From Mesorhizobium sp. dw_380 (GTDB lineage Bacteria > Pseudomonadota > Alphaproteobacteria > Rhizobiales > Rhizobiaceae): a DNA stretch of 64,000 bases. Under the pieces are notes generated by a model. It saw only the letters and a list, made by a program, of their open reading frames with translations, did not search any database and had not been told where the DNA came from. The stretch is taken from assembly GCF_018588885.1 (NCBI RefSeq), contig NZ_JAFFIW010000007.1, positions 1-64,000 of the forward strand, in the 5' to 3' direction. The position numbers were made by a program, and so were the translations under genes. Below, in pieces: positions 7,150-15,315 of the stretch (its first letter is position 1; every line of letters begins with the position of its first letter).

Positions 7150-8754
7150 ATGAGCATCGCAGCCGCGGAATTCGACTATATCGTCATCGGCGCGGGCTCG
7201 GCCGGTTGCGTCCTGGCCAACCGGCTGAGTGCTAATCCGGCCAGCCGCGTCTGCCTCATCGAGGCGGGTGGCAGCGACGACCGCACCCGGGTGCGGGTGC
7301 CGGCTGGCATTCTCGCGCTCTACGGCAATCCGAACTTCGACTACGGCTACAGGGGCGTGCCGCAGCCGCTGCTCGACAATCGCCGCATACCGGTCAACCG
7401 GGGCAAGCTTCTTGGCGGGTCGAGTTCGATCAATTCCATGGTCTACATTCGCGGCGCCGCGCAGGACTATGATGAGTGGGCAGCACTTGGCTGCGCGGGT
7501 TGGTCCTATGCCGACATTCTGCCGGTCTTCAAGAGACTGGAACGGAACCTTCTGTCGCAGAATCCGGCCTATCACGGCTTCGAGGGCGAACTGCTGGTCG
7601 ACAATCCGCGCGATCCCAACGTCGTATCCAGGCTGTGGATAGAGGCGGGCCGAGGCATGGGCCTGCCTGAAAACCGCGACTTCAACGCCGATGGCCAACT
7701 CGGCCTCGGCATCTACAACGTCACGCAGAACAACGGGGAACGCTTCTCGGCCTACACCGCCTTCGTCCGCCCGGCTCTCGGCCGTCCGAATCTCCAGGTG
7801 CTGCAAGGCGTCGAGGTGCTTGATCTGGCAGTCGAAGACGGACGCGTCACCGGCGTCAACGTGATCAAGGACGGGGCTGCCCAACGACTGGCATGCCGCG
7901 CCGAAGTGGTCCTGAGCGCGGGCGCGATCGGATCGCCGCGCATCCTGCTTGCTTCCGGCATCGGCCCGGCGGAGGAGCTGAAGGCGGCGGGGATAGAGCC
8001 GGTGATGAACGTGCCGGGCGTTGGCAAGAACCTGCGCGACCATGTCGACGGCATGATCACGGTGCGATCGAACAGCACCAGGACGCTTGGCCTGTCGCTC
8101 GCCAATTTGCCGGCGATGCTGGCGGCGCCGTTCCAGTATTTCACCCGGCGCAAAGGCATGCTGACGACCAACTATGTCGAGGCCGGCGGCTTCGCGAAGA
8201 CGAAATATGCCGGCAGCATTCCCGATGTCCAGTTCCACTTTGTCCCCGGCTACCGCAGCCATCGCGGCCGGCTCGTCGAATATGGCCACGGCTATGCCGT
8301 GCACACGTGCGTGCTGAGGCCCGGAAGCATCGGAGAAATCACGCTCGAGCGCGACGGCACCCGCCGCAACGTCTTGATAGATCATCGTTTCTTCAGTGAT
8401 GAGCAGGATGCCCTGACCCTTGTCGAGGGCATCAAGCTGGCGCGCTCGATCCTGGCTTCGCCAGTCTTTGCCGATATTCGAGGACCGGAAATCCTGCCCG
8501 GCCCGGATGTCGTCACCGATGACGAGATCCTCGCCTATCTGCGTGCCGAGGCGCTGACCGTCTATCATCCGGTCGGCACCGCCAAGATGGGCAACGACAC
8601 GATGGCGGTGGTCGATCCCGCCGGTCTCAAGGTGCGAGGCTTCGACAATCTGCGCGTCGCGGACGCCTCGATCATGCCGACACTGATCGGCGGCAACACC
8701 AATGCGCCATCCATGATGATCGGCGAAAAAGCGGCCAAGGCGATGTTGTCGTAG
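7150..8754 (+). CDS. GMC-family oxidoreductase (choline dehydrogenase-like)
   Basis: A 534-aa FAD enzyme of the glucose-methanol-choline family. It has the ADP-binding GAGSAG at residues 14-19, the family motif GKLLGGSSSINSM, and a second motif with SAGAIGSPRILLASGIGP. The active-site block YHPVGTAKMG contains the catalytic His, and NTNAPSMMIGEKAA lies at the C-terminus. Such enzymes oxidise primary alcohols such as choline to aldehydes. In this operon it would feed the aldehyde dehydrogenase at 11400. The ATG at 7150 (MSIAAAEFDYIV) fits the family start; the in-frame ATG at 7096 belongs to the dispersed repeat. The substrate is unknown. Confidence 0.9.
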   Translation: MSIAAAEFDYIVIGAGSAGCVLANRLSANPASRVCLIEAGGSDDRTRVRVPAGILALYGNPNFDYGYRGVPQPLLDNRRIPVNRGKLLGGSSSINSMVYIRGAAQDYDEWAALGCAGWSYADILPVFKRLERNLLSQNPAYHGFEGELLVDNPRDPNVVSRLWIEAGRGMGLPENRDFNADGQLGLGIYNVTQNNGERFSAYTAFVRPALGRPNLQVLQGVEVLDLAVEDGRVTGVNVIKDGAAQRLACRAEVVLSAGAIGSPRILLASGIGPAEELKAAGIEPVMNVPGVGKNLRDHVDGMITVRSNSTRTLGLSLANLPAMLAAPFQYFTRRKGMLTTNYVEAGGFAKTKYAGSIPDVQFHFVPGYRSHRGRLVEYGHGYAVHTCVLRPGSIGEITLERDGTRRNVLIDHRFFSDEQDALTLVEGIKLARSILASPVFADIRGPEILPGPDVVTDDEILAYLRAEALTVYHPVGTAKMGNDTMAVVDPAGLKVRGFDNLRVADASIMPTLIGGNTNAPSMMIGEKAAKAMLS

Positions 8755-8783
8755 TCGTCTGCTGGACTCGGGCCATTTGGCGT

Positions 8784-8798
8784 TTAGGGACAAGCTAA
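8784..8798. promoter_or_regulatory. TTAG-N7-CTAA palindrome, site 2
   Basis: TTAGGGACAAGCTAA lies 110 bases before the flavin monooxygenase gene. The outer arms TTAG/CTAA match sites at 4083 and 15173 exactly in sequence and spacing; the fifth base pair is not kept. It may mark an internal promoter of the catabolic operon. Confidence 0.5.
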
Positions 8799-8908
8799 CC
8801 ACTGCCACGTGAAATCGTAATTTTCGCTATCCGGTCCCTCCAGTACACCAGCGATCTGACCTCCTCGCATCCGCAGAAGTTCTTGGGGGGGCTGAAAAGG
8901 GCGCTGAA

Positions 8909-10183
8909 ATGTCGGTCGAAAAAATAAACACGCTTGTGGTTGGCGGCGGCCAAGCAGGATTGGCCATGAGCGAACATTTGAGCAAGTGCGATGTACAGCA
9001 TCTCGTCCTTGAGCGGCACCGCATCGCCGAACGCTGGCGCTCCGAAAGATGGGACTCCCTTGTTGCCAACGGCCCTGCCTGGCACGATCGTTTTCCGGGC
9101 ATGGAGTTTCCGGATACCGATCCCGATGCCTTTGTCTCTAAGGAGGATGTTGCCGACTACTTCGCCGCCTACGCGGAAATGATCGCCGCGCCCATCCGCT
9201 GCGGCGTGGATGTCGAGAAAGTGCAGAGACTTGTCGGTCGCCCCGGCTTCCGGGTCGAGACCTCGGACGGCGTCATCGAGGCCGCCAATGTCGTCGCCGC
9301 CACCGGGGCGTTCCAGCATCCCGTCATGCCGAGCATCGTGCCTCGGGATGCGGGTTTCCTGCAGATACATTCCAGCGCCTATCGTAACCCAGACCAGCTC
9401 CCCAGGGGCGCGGTCCTGGTGGTCGGGTCCGGCTCCTCGGGCGTGCAGATCGCGGACGAACTCCTGCGCGCAGGAAGAAACGTCTACCTCTCGGTCGGGC
9501 CGCACGACCGTCCTCCCCGGGCCTATCGCGGCCGCGATTTCTGCTGGTGGCTGGGGGTCCTCGGCAAATGGGACGCCCAGGCGCCCGCGCCCGACACGGA
9601 ACATGTCACCATCGCGGTGAGCGGCGCGCGCGGCGGCCAGACGATCGACTTCCGGCGCCTCGCCGCGCAGGGCATGAAGCTCGTCGGCCGGACGGAACTG
9701 TACAAGGACGGCGTCATGAATTTCGCGCCTGATCTTGGCAGGAACATCGCCCGCGGCGACGCCAACTACATGTCGCTGCTGGACGAGGCCGATGCCTATG
9801 TCGCCCGCAACGGCCTCGACCTTCCGGAAGAGCCCGGTGCCCGCAAGATCGAGTCGGATCCGCAATGCGTGACCGATCCAATTCTCGACCTAGACCTCGC
9901 CAAGGCTGGAATAGGCTCGATCATATGGGCGACGGGATTCAGCTTCGATTACAGCTGGCTGAAGGTCGACGTGTTCGGCGAAAAGGGCAAGCCGAGGCAT
10001 CAGCGCGGTGTCTCGAGCGAGCCCGGGATCTATTTCCTGGGCCTGCCTTGGCAGTCAAGGCGGGGGTCCAGCTTCATCTGGGGCGTGTGGCACGACGCCA
10101 AGCATCTGGCGGACCATATTTCCACGCAGCGCAAATACCTGACCTATCATGCGTCCGCGAAACGCCAGACCCGAGCGGCCTAG
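8909..10183 (+). CDS. Flavin-dependent monooxygenase-like protein (FMO/CzcO type)
   Basis: A 424-aa flavoprotein with two dinucleotide-binding motifs, GGGQAG near residue 12 for FAD and GSGSSG near residue 173 for NAD(P)H. Between them lies the ATG-containing AATGAFQHP segment typical of flavin-containing monooxygenases and CzcO-like enzymes. Near the C-terminus, WATGF precedes GIYFLGLPWQ. Members N-oxygenate amines, hydroxylate indoles or act as Baeyer-Villiger enzymes. It has its own 154-base upstream gap with a TTAG-N7-CTAA site, then runs on to RidA and DUF1028 genes. Next to RidA and amine dehydrogenases, an amine or imine substrate is plausible but inferred. Confidence 0.85.
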   Translation: MSVEKINTLVVGGGQAGLAMSEHLSKCDVQHLVLERHRIAERWRSERWDSLVANGPAWHDRFPGMEFPDTDPDAFVSKEDVADYFAAYAEMIAAPIRCGVDVEKVQRLVGRPGFRVETSDGVIEAANVVAATGAFQHPVMPSIVPRDAGFLQIHSSAYRNPDQLPRGAVLVVGSGSSGVQIADELLRAGRNVYLSVGPHDRPPRAYRGRDFCWWLGVLGKWDAQAPAPDTEHVTIAVSGARGGQTIDFRRLAAQGMKLVGRTELYKDGVMNFAPDLGRNIARGDANYMSLLDEADAYVARNGLDLPEEPGARKIESDPQCVTDPILDLDLAKAGIGSIIWATGFSFDYSWLKVDVFGEKGKPRHQRGVSSEPGIYFLGLPWQSRRGSSFIWGVWHDAKHLADHISTQRKYLTYHASAKRQTRAA

Positions 10184-10254
10184 CGGAGACGGGCGCAGCC
10201 CGGTGCTGTGAGCGACGACGTTCCGAGGAAGAGCCCGATCCGATGGAGACCAGG

Positions 10255-10695
10255 ATGGCGCATACAAGAATCCGCAAGTTCAATACCAAGGACACCTATC
10301 CCGAGCAGAAGCTCGACAATGATCTGTGTCAGGCGGTCGTCACGCGGGGCGGCCGGACGGTGTATCTGCGTGGCCAGTGCCCGCAAGATCTCGACACGGC
10401 CAAGAATATCGGCAGCCACGACCCGGCCGAGCAGACGCACAAGGTGATGCAGAACATCAAGCAGCTCATCGAGGAGTGCGGGGGCAAGATGGAGCATCTG
10501 GTCAAGGTGGTCGTCTACATCACCGACGTGCGCCACCGTGAGGCGGTCTACCGTACCATGGGCGAGTACATCAAAGGCGTGCATCCGGTTTCGACCGGTC
10601 TGGTCGTGCAGGCCCTTGCGCGGCCGGACTGGCTGGTCGAGATCGACGGAACCGCCGTAATCCCGGATGATGTCACCACCATCATCGCGGATTGA
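10255..10695 (+). CDS. RidA/YjgF family protein
   Basis: A 146-aa protein of the RidA (YjgF/YER057c/UK114) superfamily. It has the region around VYLRGQCPQD, the EECGGKMEHLVKVVVYITD helix-strand unit, and the ending with VSTGLVVQALARPDWLVEID. RidA members form trimers and hydrolyse reactive enamines or imines to ketones plus ammonia. The start at 10255 has GGAGACCAGG in front; an in-frame ATG at 10243 with GAGGAAGAG is almost as good. Between an amine-type monooxygenase and other oxidoreductases, it probably hydrolyses an imine intermediate of the pathway. The next gene begins within a few bases of the stop. Confidence 0.88.
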   Translation: MAHTRIRKFNTKDTYPEQKLDNDLCQAVVTRGGRTVYLRGQCPQDLDTAKNIGSHDPAEQTHKVMQNIKQLIEECGGKMEHLVKVVVYITDVRHREAVYRTMGEYIKGVHPVSTGLVVQALARPDWLVEIDGTAVIPDDVTTIIAD

Positions 10696-10700
10696 CGATC

Positions 10701-11375
10701 ATGACCTTCTCCATTGTCGCGCGGTGCAGCCGCACCGGCATGTTCGGCGTCGCGGTGTCATCCTCCTCTCCGGCGGTGGCGGCGCGCTGCGCCTATGCGC
10801 AGGCGGGCGTCGGTGCGGTGGCGAGCCAGAACGTCACCGATCCGACGCTCGGCACAAACGGGCTCGAACTGCTGGCACGCGGTGCTTCGGCCGCCGAGGC
10901 GGTCACCATCCTGAAGCGCACCGGCGCCTACAGCGAATACCGGCAGGTGCTGGCTGTCGATGCCGCCGGCACCACGGCCATTCATTCCGGGCCCAAGGCG
11001 CTTGGCATCTGGGCGGAAGCGCGTGCCGAAAATGTCGCCTGCGGCGGCAACATGCTGGCCCATGACGGCATACCGCAAGCCATGGTCGAGGCCTTCCTGG
11101 CCTCTGACGGGCATCTGGGTGACCGCCTGATCGCCACCATGCGCGCCGCGCTGAAAGCGGGTGGCGAGGCGGGTCCGGTCCATTCGGCCGGCATGAAGCT
11201 GGTGCGCGAGGTCGCATGGCCCGTCGCGGACCTGCGCTGCGACTGGACTGACAGCTGCCCGATCGAGGAACTGGCGGCCCTCTGGGATCGCTATAAGCCC
11301 CAGCTCGATGCCTATGTGACCCGTGCGATAAATCCGTCCGACGCGCCGAGCTACGGCGTGCCGGGCGACGAGTAG
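10701..11375 (+). CDS. DUF1028 family protein
   Basis: A 224-aa DUF1028 protein. It opens with MTFSIVARCSRTGMFGVAVSS and has AYAQAGVGAVASQNVTDP, both typical of the family, which has an Ntn-hydrolase-like fold. The first motif residue after processing is uncertain, so I do not claim an active nucleophile. The ATG at 10701 follows the RidA stop by 5 bases; a TTG at 10692 overlapping that stop is possible. DUF1028 genes often lie near RidA genes in amine or amino-acid catabolic clusters, which fits here. The exact reaction is not known to me. Confidence 0.85.
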   Translation: MTFSIVARCSRTGMFGVAVSSSSPAVAARCAYAQAGVGAVASQNVTDPTLGTNGLELLARGASAAEAVTILKRTGAYSEYRQVLAVDAAGTTAIHSGPKALGIWAEARAENVACGGNMLAHDGIPQAMVEAFLASDGHLGDRLIATMRAALKAGGEAGPVHSAGMKLVREVAWPVADLRCDWTDSCPIEELAALWDRYKPQLDAYVTRAINPSDAPSYGVPGDE

Positions 11376-11399
11376 CGTGCACGCTGGGGGGCAGTCAAA

Positions 11400-12890
11400 A
11401 TGAGCGAACTCAGTCACAAGGACTGGATCGGCAAAGCATCCGCGATCCGTTTTCGCGACAAGGCGTTCATCGACGGCAAGACCGTTCCCGCGCGTTCGGG
11501 GCGCACCTTCGCCAGCATCAACCCGGCCACCGGCGAAACGCTGGCCGAGGTGGCTTCATGCGGCGAGGAAGATATCGATCTGGCCGTTGCCGCCGCGCGA
11601 CGCAGTTTCGAGGCCGGTATCTGGTCGCGCACGAGCCCGGCGTACCGCAAGGAGGTGCTGCTGCGGCTGGCGCGGCTGCTGCGCGAAAACCTGCAAGAGC
11701 TTGCCTTGCTCGAGTCGCTCGATATGGGCAAGCTTGTCATGGATGCGGCGACCGTCGACGTCCCGGGTTCGGCGGCGATCTTCCAGTGGTATGGCGAGGC
11801 CATCGACAAGATCTACGACGAGGTGGCGCCGACCGGCGGGAGCGATCTGGTGCTGGTGCGGCGCGAACCGCTCGGCGTGATCGGTGCCGTGGTGCCGTGG
11901 AATTTCCCGCTCGACATGGCGACCTGGAAGTGCGCGCCTGCGCTGGCGGCGGGCAATTCGGTGGTGCTGAAGCCCGCCGAGCAGTCGCCCTTCTCGGCGC
12001 TCCGGCTGGCGGAACTCGCCATGGAGGCGGGCCTGCCAGCCGGCGTGCTCAACGTTGTGCCTGGTCTTGGCGAGACGGCTGGGCAGGCGCTCGGCCGCCA
12101 TATGGACGTGGATTGCCTTGCCTTCACCGGATCGACATCGGTCGGCAAGATGTTCCTGCAGTATTCGGGTCAGTCGAACATGAAGCAGGTCTGGCTCGAA
12201 ACCGGCGGCAAGAGCCCGAACCTCGTCTTCGCCGATTGCGGCGATCTCGATGCGGCAGCCGACATGGCGGCGTTCGGCATCTTCTTCAATCAGGGCGAGG
12301 TTTGTTCGGCCAATTCGCGCCTGCTCGTCGAACGCGGCATCAAGGATGCGCTCCTGGAGAAACTGGCGCAGCGCGCGGCGGCCACTCAGCCTGGCGATCC
12401 GCTCGATCCGGCTTCGAAGATGGGCGCCATGGTCGATGTCCGCCACGCGGCCAACGTCATGCGGTTCGTCGAGGCCGGCAAGAAGACCGCGCGCCTGGTT
12501 GCCGGCGGCGATCGGGTCACGGTCAACGGTCGCGGCAGCTTCATACAGCCCACCATCTTCGACAATGTTGCCCATAACGACCCGATTGCCCGCGAAGAGA
12601 TATTCGGGCCGGTGCTTTCGGTCATTGCGTTCGACAACGAGGAGGAGGCTATCCGCATAGCCAATGACAGCCCATATGGGCTGGCCGCATCCCTGTGGAC
12701 CGACAGTCTTTCGCGCGCGCACCGCGTCGCCGCTCGGCTTCGCGCCGGCACGGTATCCGTCAATGCGGTCGATGCGCTGAGCCCGATGACACCGTTCGGC
12801 GGCGTCAAGCAATCCGGCTTCGGCCGCGACCTGTCGCTGCATGCGCTGGACAAGTACACCGCGCTGAAAACGACATGGATCAAATATTGA
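11400..12890 (+). CDS. Aldehyde dehydrogenase, PuuC-like
   Basis: A 496-aa NAD(P)-dependent aldehyde dehydrogenase. The motifs VPWNFPLDMATWK, FTGSTSVGK and LETGGKSP (general-base Glu) are all present. The catalytic Cys is in FNQGEVCSANSR. FNQGEVC rather than NAGQ-C is characteristic of the PuuC/gamma-glutamyl-aminobutyraldehyde and betaine-aldehyde-like subgroup. It is the last gene of the plus-strand catabolic operon and can oxidise the aldehyde from the GMC oxidoreductase or the amine oxidases. GGGGGG lies upstream as ribosome binding site. The LysR gene starts 50 bases later. Confidence 0.92.
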   Translation: MSELSHKDWIGKASAIRFRDKAFIDGKTVPARSGRTFASINPATGETLAEVASCGEEDIDLAVAAARRSFEAGIWSRTSPAYRKEVLLRLARLLRENLQELALLESLDMGKLVMDAATVDVPGSAAIFQWYGEAIDKIYDEVAPTGGSDLVLVRREPLGVIGAVVPWNFPLDMATWKCAPALAAGNSVVLKPAEQSPFSALRLAELAMEAGLPAGVLNVVPGLGETAGQALGRHMDVDCLAFTGSTSVGKMFLQYSGQSNMKQVWLETGGKSPNLVFADCGDLDAAADMAAFGIFFNQGEVCSANSRLLVERGIKDALLEKLAQRAAATQPGDPLDPASKMGAMVDVRHAANVMRFVEAGKKTARLVAGGDRVTVNGRGSFIQPTIFDNVAHNDPIAREEIFGPVLSVIAFDNEEEAIRIANDSPYGLAASLWTDSLSRAHRVAARLRAGTVSVNAVDALSPMTPFGGVKQSGFGRDLSLHALDKYTALKTTWIKY

Positions 12891-12940
12891 GTCAAGGCGA
12901 GCGCTTGATCGCAACGTCCAAACCGGCAACATAGCCGCCC

Positions 12941-13876
12941 ATGCCGCTACGCTTCACCCTGAGACAACTGGAGTATTTCGTCGCCGTCGGCGAAGCCGGC
13001 TCCATTACCAAGGCGGCCGAACAGGTCAATGTTTCGCCGCCTTCGATCTCGGCATCCATCGCGCAACTGGAGGCCGAATTCGGCGTCCAGCTTTTCGTCC
13101 GCAAACATTCGCATGGCCTGTCGCTCACGGCCGGCGGGCGCGTTTTCCTGAAGGAGGCCGCCAGGCTGCTTGCCGATGCCGACGCTCTGCACGATATCGC
13201 CGGCGACATCGCTCAGAAGGTGCGCGGGCCACTGGCGATCGGATGCCTGCTGACCTTCGCGCAGATCGTGCTGCCGACCCTGCGCATGAAGTTCGAGCGC
13301 GCCTATCCCGAGGTGCGGTTCAGGCAGTTCGAACGCAACCAGGGCCAGTTGCTCGAAATGTTGCAGCGAGGCGAAATCGACGCGGCGCTGACTTACGATC
13401 TTGAACTCTCGCAGGACACGACTTTCGAACCGCTGATGCTGGTACCTGCCTATGTCATGCTGCCGCAGGGGCACCGCTTCGCCGGCAAGGCGTCCATCAC
13501 GACGGAAGAACTGGCCGACGAGCCGATGGTGCTGCTCGACCTGCCGTATAGCCGCGAATATTTCCTTTCGGCCTTTCATCTGCGAGGGATCCGCCCGAAC
13601 ATTGCCGAGCGCACCGGCGACATCGCGGTGATGCGTTCGATGGTTGCGAACGGCTTCGGCTACGGCATCGCCAACATGCGGCCGCTCAATACGCTGGCGC
13701 CCGACGGAAAGCCGCTGGTGTTCGTGCCCCTGGAGGGGGATTTGCGGCCGCTTACCATGGGGATCGCCCTGCCAAACGCCGAGCACCGCACGCAGACGGT
13801 GCAGGCATTCATCGATCATTGCCGCCGTTTCGTCGTCGAACAGGGCGTCTTCGGCAGCGGCAGGGTCGTGGAATAG
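12941..13876 (+). CDS. LysR-family transcriptional regulator
   Basis: A 311-aa LysR regulator. Residues 1-60 form the winged helix (LRQLEYFVAVGEAGSITKAAEQVNVSPPSISASIAQLE), followed by a periplasmic-binding-like effector domain starting near residue 90 (GPLAIGCLLTF). It lies inside the catabolic cluster between the aldehyde dehydrogenase and the convergent deacylase. TTAG-N7-CTAA palindromes in front of three cluster transcription units have LysR-box geometry, so I infer it controls transporter, monooxygenase and dehydrogenase genes. The effector is probably the substrate or an intermediate. Confidence 0.93.
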   Translation: MPLRFTLRQLEYFVAVGEAGSITKAAEQVNVSPPSISASIAQLEAEFGVQLFVRKHSHGLSLTAGGRVFLKEAARLLADADALHDIAGDIAQKVRGPLAIGCLLTFAQIVLPTLRMKFERAYPEVRFRQFERNQGQLLEMLQRGEIDAALTYDLELSQDTTFEPLMLVPAYVMLPQGHRFAGKASITTEELADEPMVLLDLPYSREYFLSAFHLRGIRPNIAERTGDIAVMRSMVANGFGYGIANMRPLNTLAPDGKPLVFVPLEGDLRPLTMGIALPNAEHRTQTVQAFIDHCRRFVVEQGVFGSGRVVE

Positions 13877-13888
13877 CGGCAGCCTCTA

Positions 13889-15055
13889 TCAGGCGGCGTG
13901 AAACCGGTGATCGGCAAGCCGCCGCAGCAAACTGTCCAGCATGTCGTCGCAGCGGCGCATCTGTTCGACGCTGACGAATTCGTCTGGTCTATGCCCTTGT
14001 GCCATCGACCCCGGTCCGCACACGACCGTTGGCGTGCCAAGATCGCGGCTGAACAATCCGCCTTCGGTGCCGAAGGCAACCTTGATGGTGTCGTTGGCAC
14101 CGGTCAGCGATTTCACGAAGGCCACAGCCTGCGAATTCGCTGGCGTGTCCAGGCCCGGATAGATGTTGGTGATATCGATCTCGATGGCTGCCTCCGGCGC
14201 GATCGCTGAAGCGGCTGCGGCAATGCGAGCGGCCTCGGCGCGCAGCCCGTCGAGGATCTCGTCAGGGCTGTCGGCCGCGACGTTGCGGATCTCAAAATCG
14301 AGCTGGCATAGGTTCGGCACGATGTTGAGCGCCACGCCGGCATTCATCATGCCGACGTGGACGGTCGTGTAGGGAATGTCGTAGTCGCCGTCGCGCGCGC
14401 CATCGCGCGCCAGCCGATCCTGTTCCCGGCGCAGTGCGGAGACGAAGTCGCAGCCCAGATGAATGGCGTTGAGTGCCAGCGGCGCCAGCGCCGAATGGCC
14501 TTCGCGTCCCTTGCAGGTGGCGCGCGCGGAAAGTTTGCCCTTGTGCCCCGTCGCCACCTGCATGCTGGTCGGCTCGCCGACGATGCACAGCAATGGCCGC
14601 TGCGGCGCGGCCCGCAACATGTCGATCAGGCTGCGCACGCCTATGCAGCCGACCTCCTCGTCATAGGAAAGCGCCAGATGCAAAGGTGTTTGCAAGGCCA
14701 TTTTCGAGGCCTTGAGGCACGCCGCAAGCGCGCAGGCCAGGAAACCCTTCATGTCGGCCGCGCCGCGGCCGTACAGCCTGTCGTCTCGTGCGCTCATCTC
14801 GAAGGGCGGCAGCGTCCAGTCCTGCCCGTCGATGGGCACGACATCGGTATGGCCGGACAGCATGACGCCAGGAGTGTCGGTCGGCCCGATGGTGGCGAAA
14901 AGGTTCGCCTTGTGGCTATCCGGGCTGCCGATGACCTGGCAAGCAATGCCATGTGCCGCCAGCAACTCCGTCGCATAGCCGATCAGGTTGAGGTTCGAGT
15001 CGCGGCTGACCGTCGGAAAGGCAATCAGCCTTTCAAGTATCCCGACGCTGTCCAT
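13889..15055 (-). CDS. M20-family deacylase, ArgE-like
   Basis: A 388-aa M20 metallopeptidase-family protein close to acetylornithine deacetylase. Zn ligands and catalytic residues appear in SGHTDVVP, YGRGAADMKG, YDEEVGC, GEPTSM, FGTEGGLF and PGSMAQGHRPDEFV, in the usual order. It is convergent with the LysR gene (13-base gap) and divergent from the dehydrogenase at 15316. In this cluster it more likely removes an acyl group from a pathway intermediate than acts in arginine biosynthesis, since no other arg gene is present. The true substrate may be an N-acyl or N-carbamoyl amino acid. Confidence 0.88.
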   Translation of the reverse strand: MDSVGILERLIAFPTVSRDSNLNLIGYATELLAAHGIACQVIGSPDSHKANLFATIGPTDTPGVMLSGHTDVVPIDGQDWTLPPFEMSARDDRLYGRGAADMKGFLACALAACLKASKMALQTPLHLALSYDEEVGCIGVRSLIDMLRAAPQRPLLCIVGEPTSMQVATGHKGKLSARATCKGREGHSALAPLALNAIHLGCDFVSALRREQDRLARDGARDGDYDIPYTTVHVGMMNAGVALNIVPNLCQLDFEIRNVAADSPDEILDGLRAEAARIAAAASAIAPEAAIEIDITNIYPGLDTPANSQAVAFVKSLTGANDTIKVAFGTEGGLFSRDLGTPTVVCGPGSMAQGHRPDEFVSVEQMRRCDDMLDSLLRRLADHRFHAA

Positions 15056-15172
15056 GCCGTATCTGTGTCTCGCTGGTTGGTGCGTTCAATCTAGCACCGC
15101 GCAGCCGCGGCACTGAAGTCGAATTTGGCTCAACCACGATTTGCCGGATGCTAATCCAGCGCCGCGAGGCGA

Positions 15173-15187
15173 TTAGGCCCGTCCTAA
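15173..15187. promoter_or_regulatory. TTAG-N7-CTAA palindrome, site 3
   Basis: TTAGGCCCGTCCTAA lies in the 260-base divergent region between the deacylase and the TMADH-like gene. It shares the first 8 bases and the last 5 with site 1 at 4083. Its position could control both divergent genes. Confidence 0.6.
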
Positions 15188-15315
15188 CTGACGCAGAGAA
15201 AATCTGTAGTTTTCCCGCGCGCGGCTCAACTTATGAGTAGTCTGGCGGCCATGGCATCGGGGATACCGGCGTGGAGCGATGACCCGCATGTGCGTCGGCA
15301 GGGAAGGAAAGTGAC

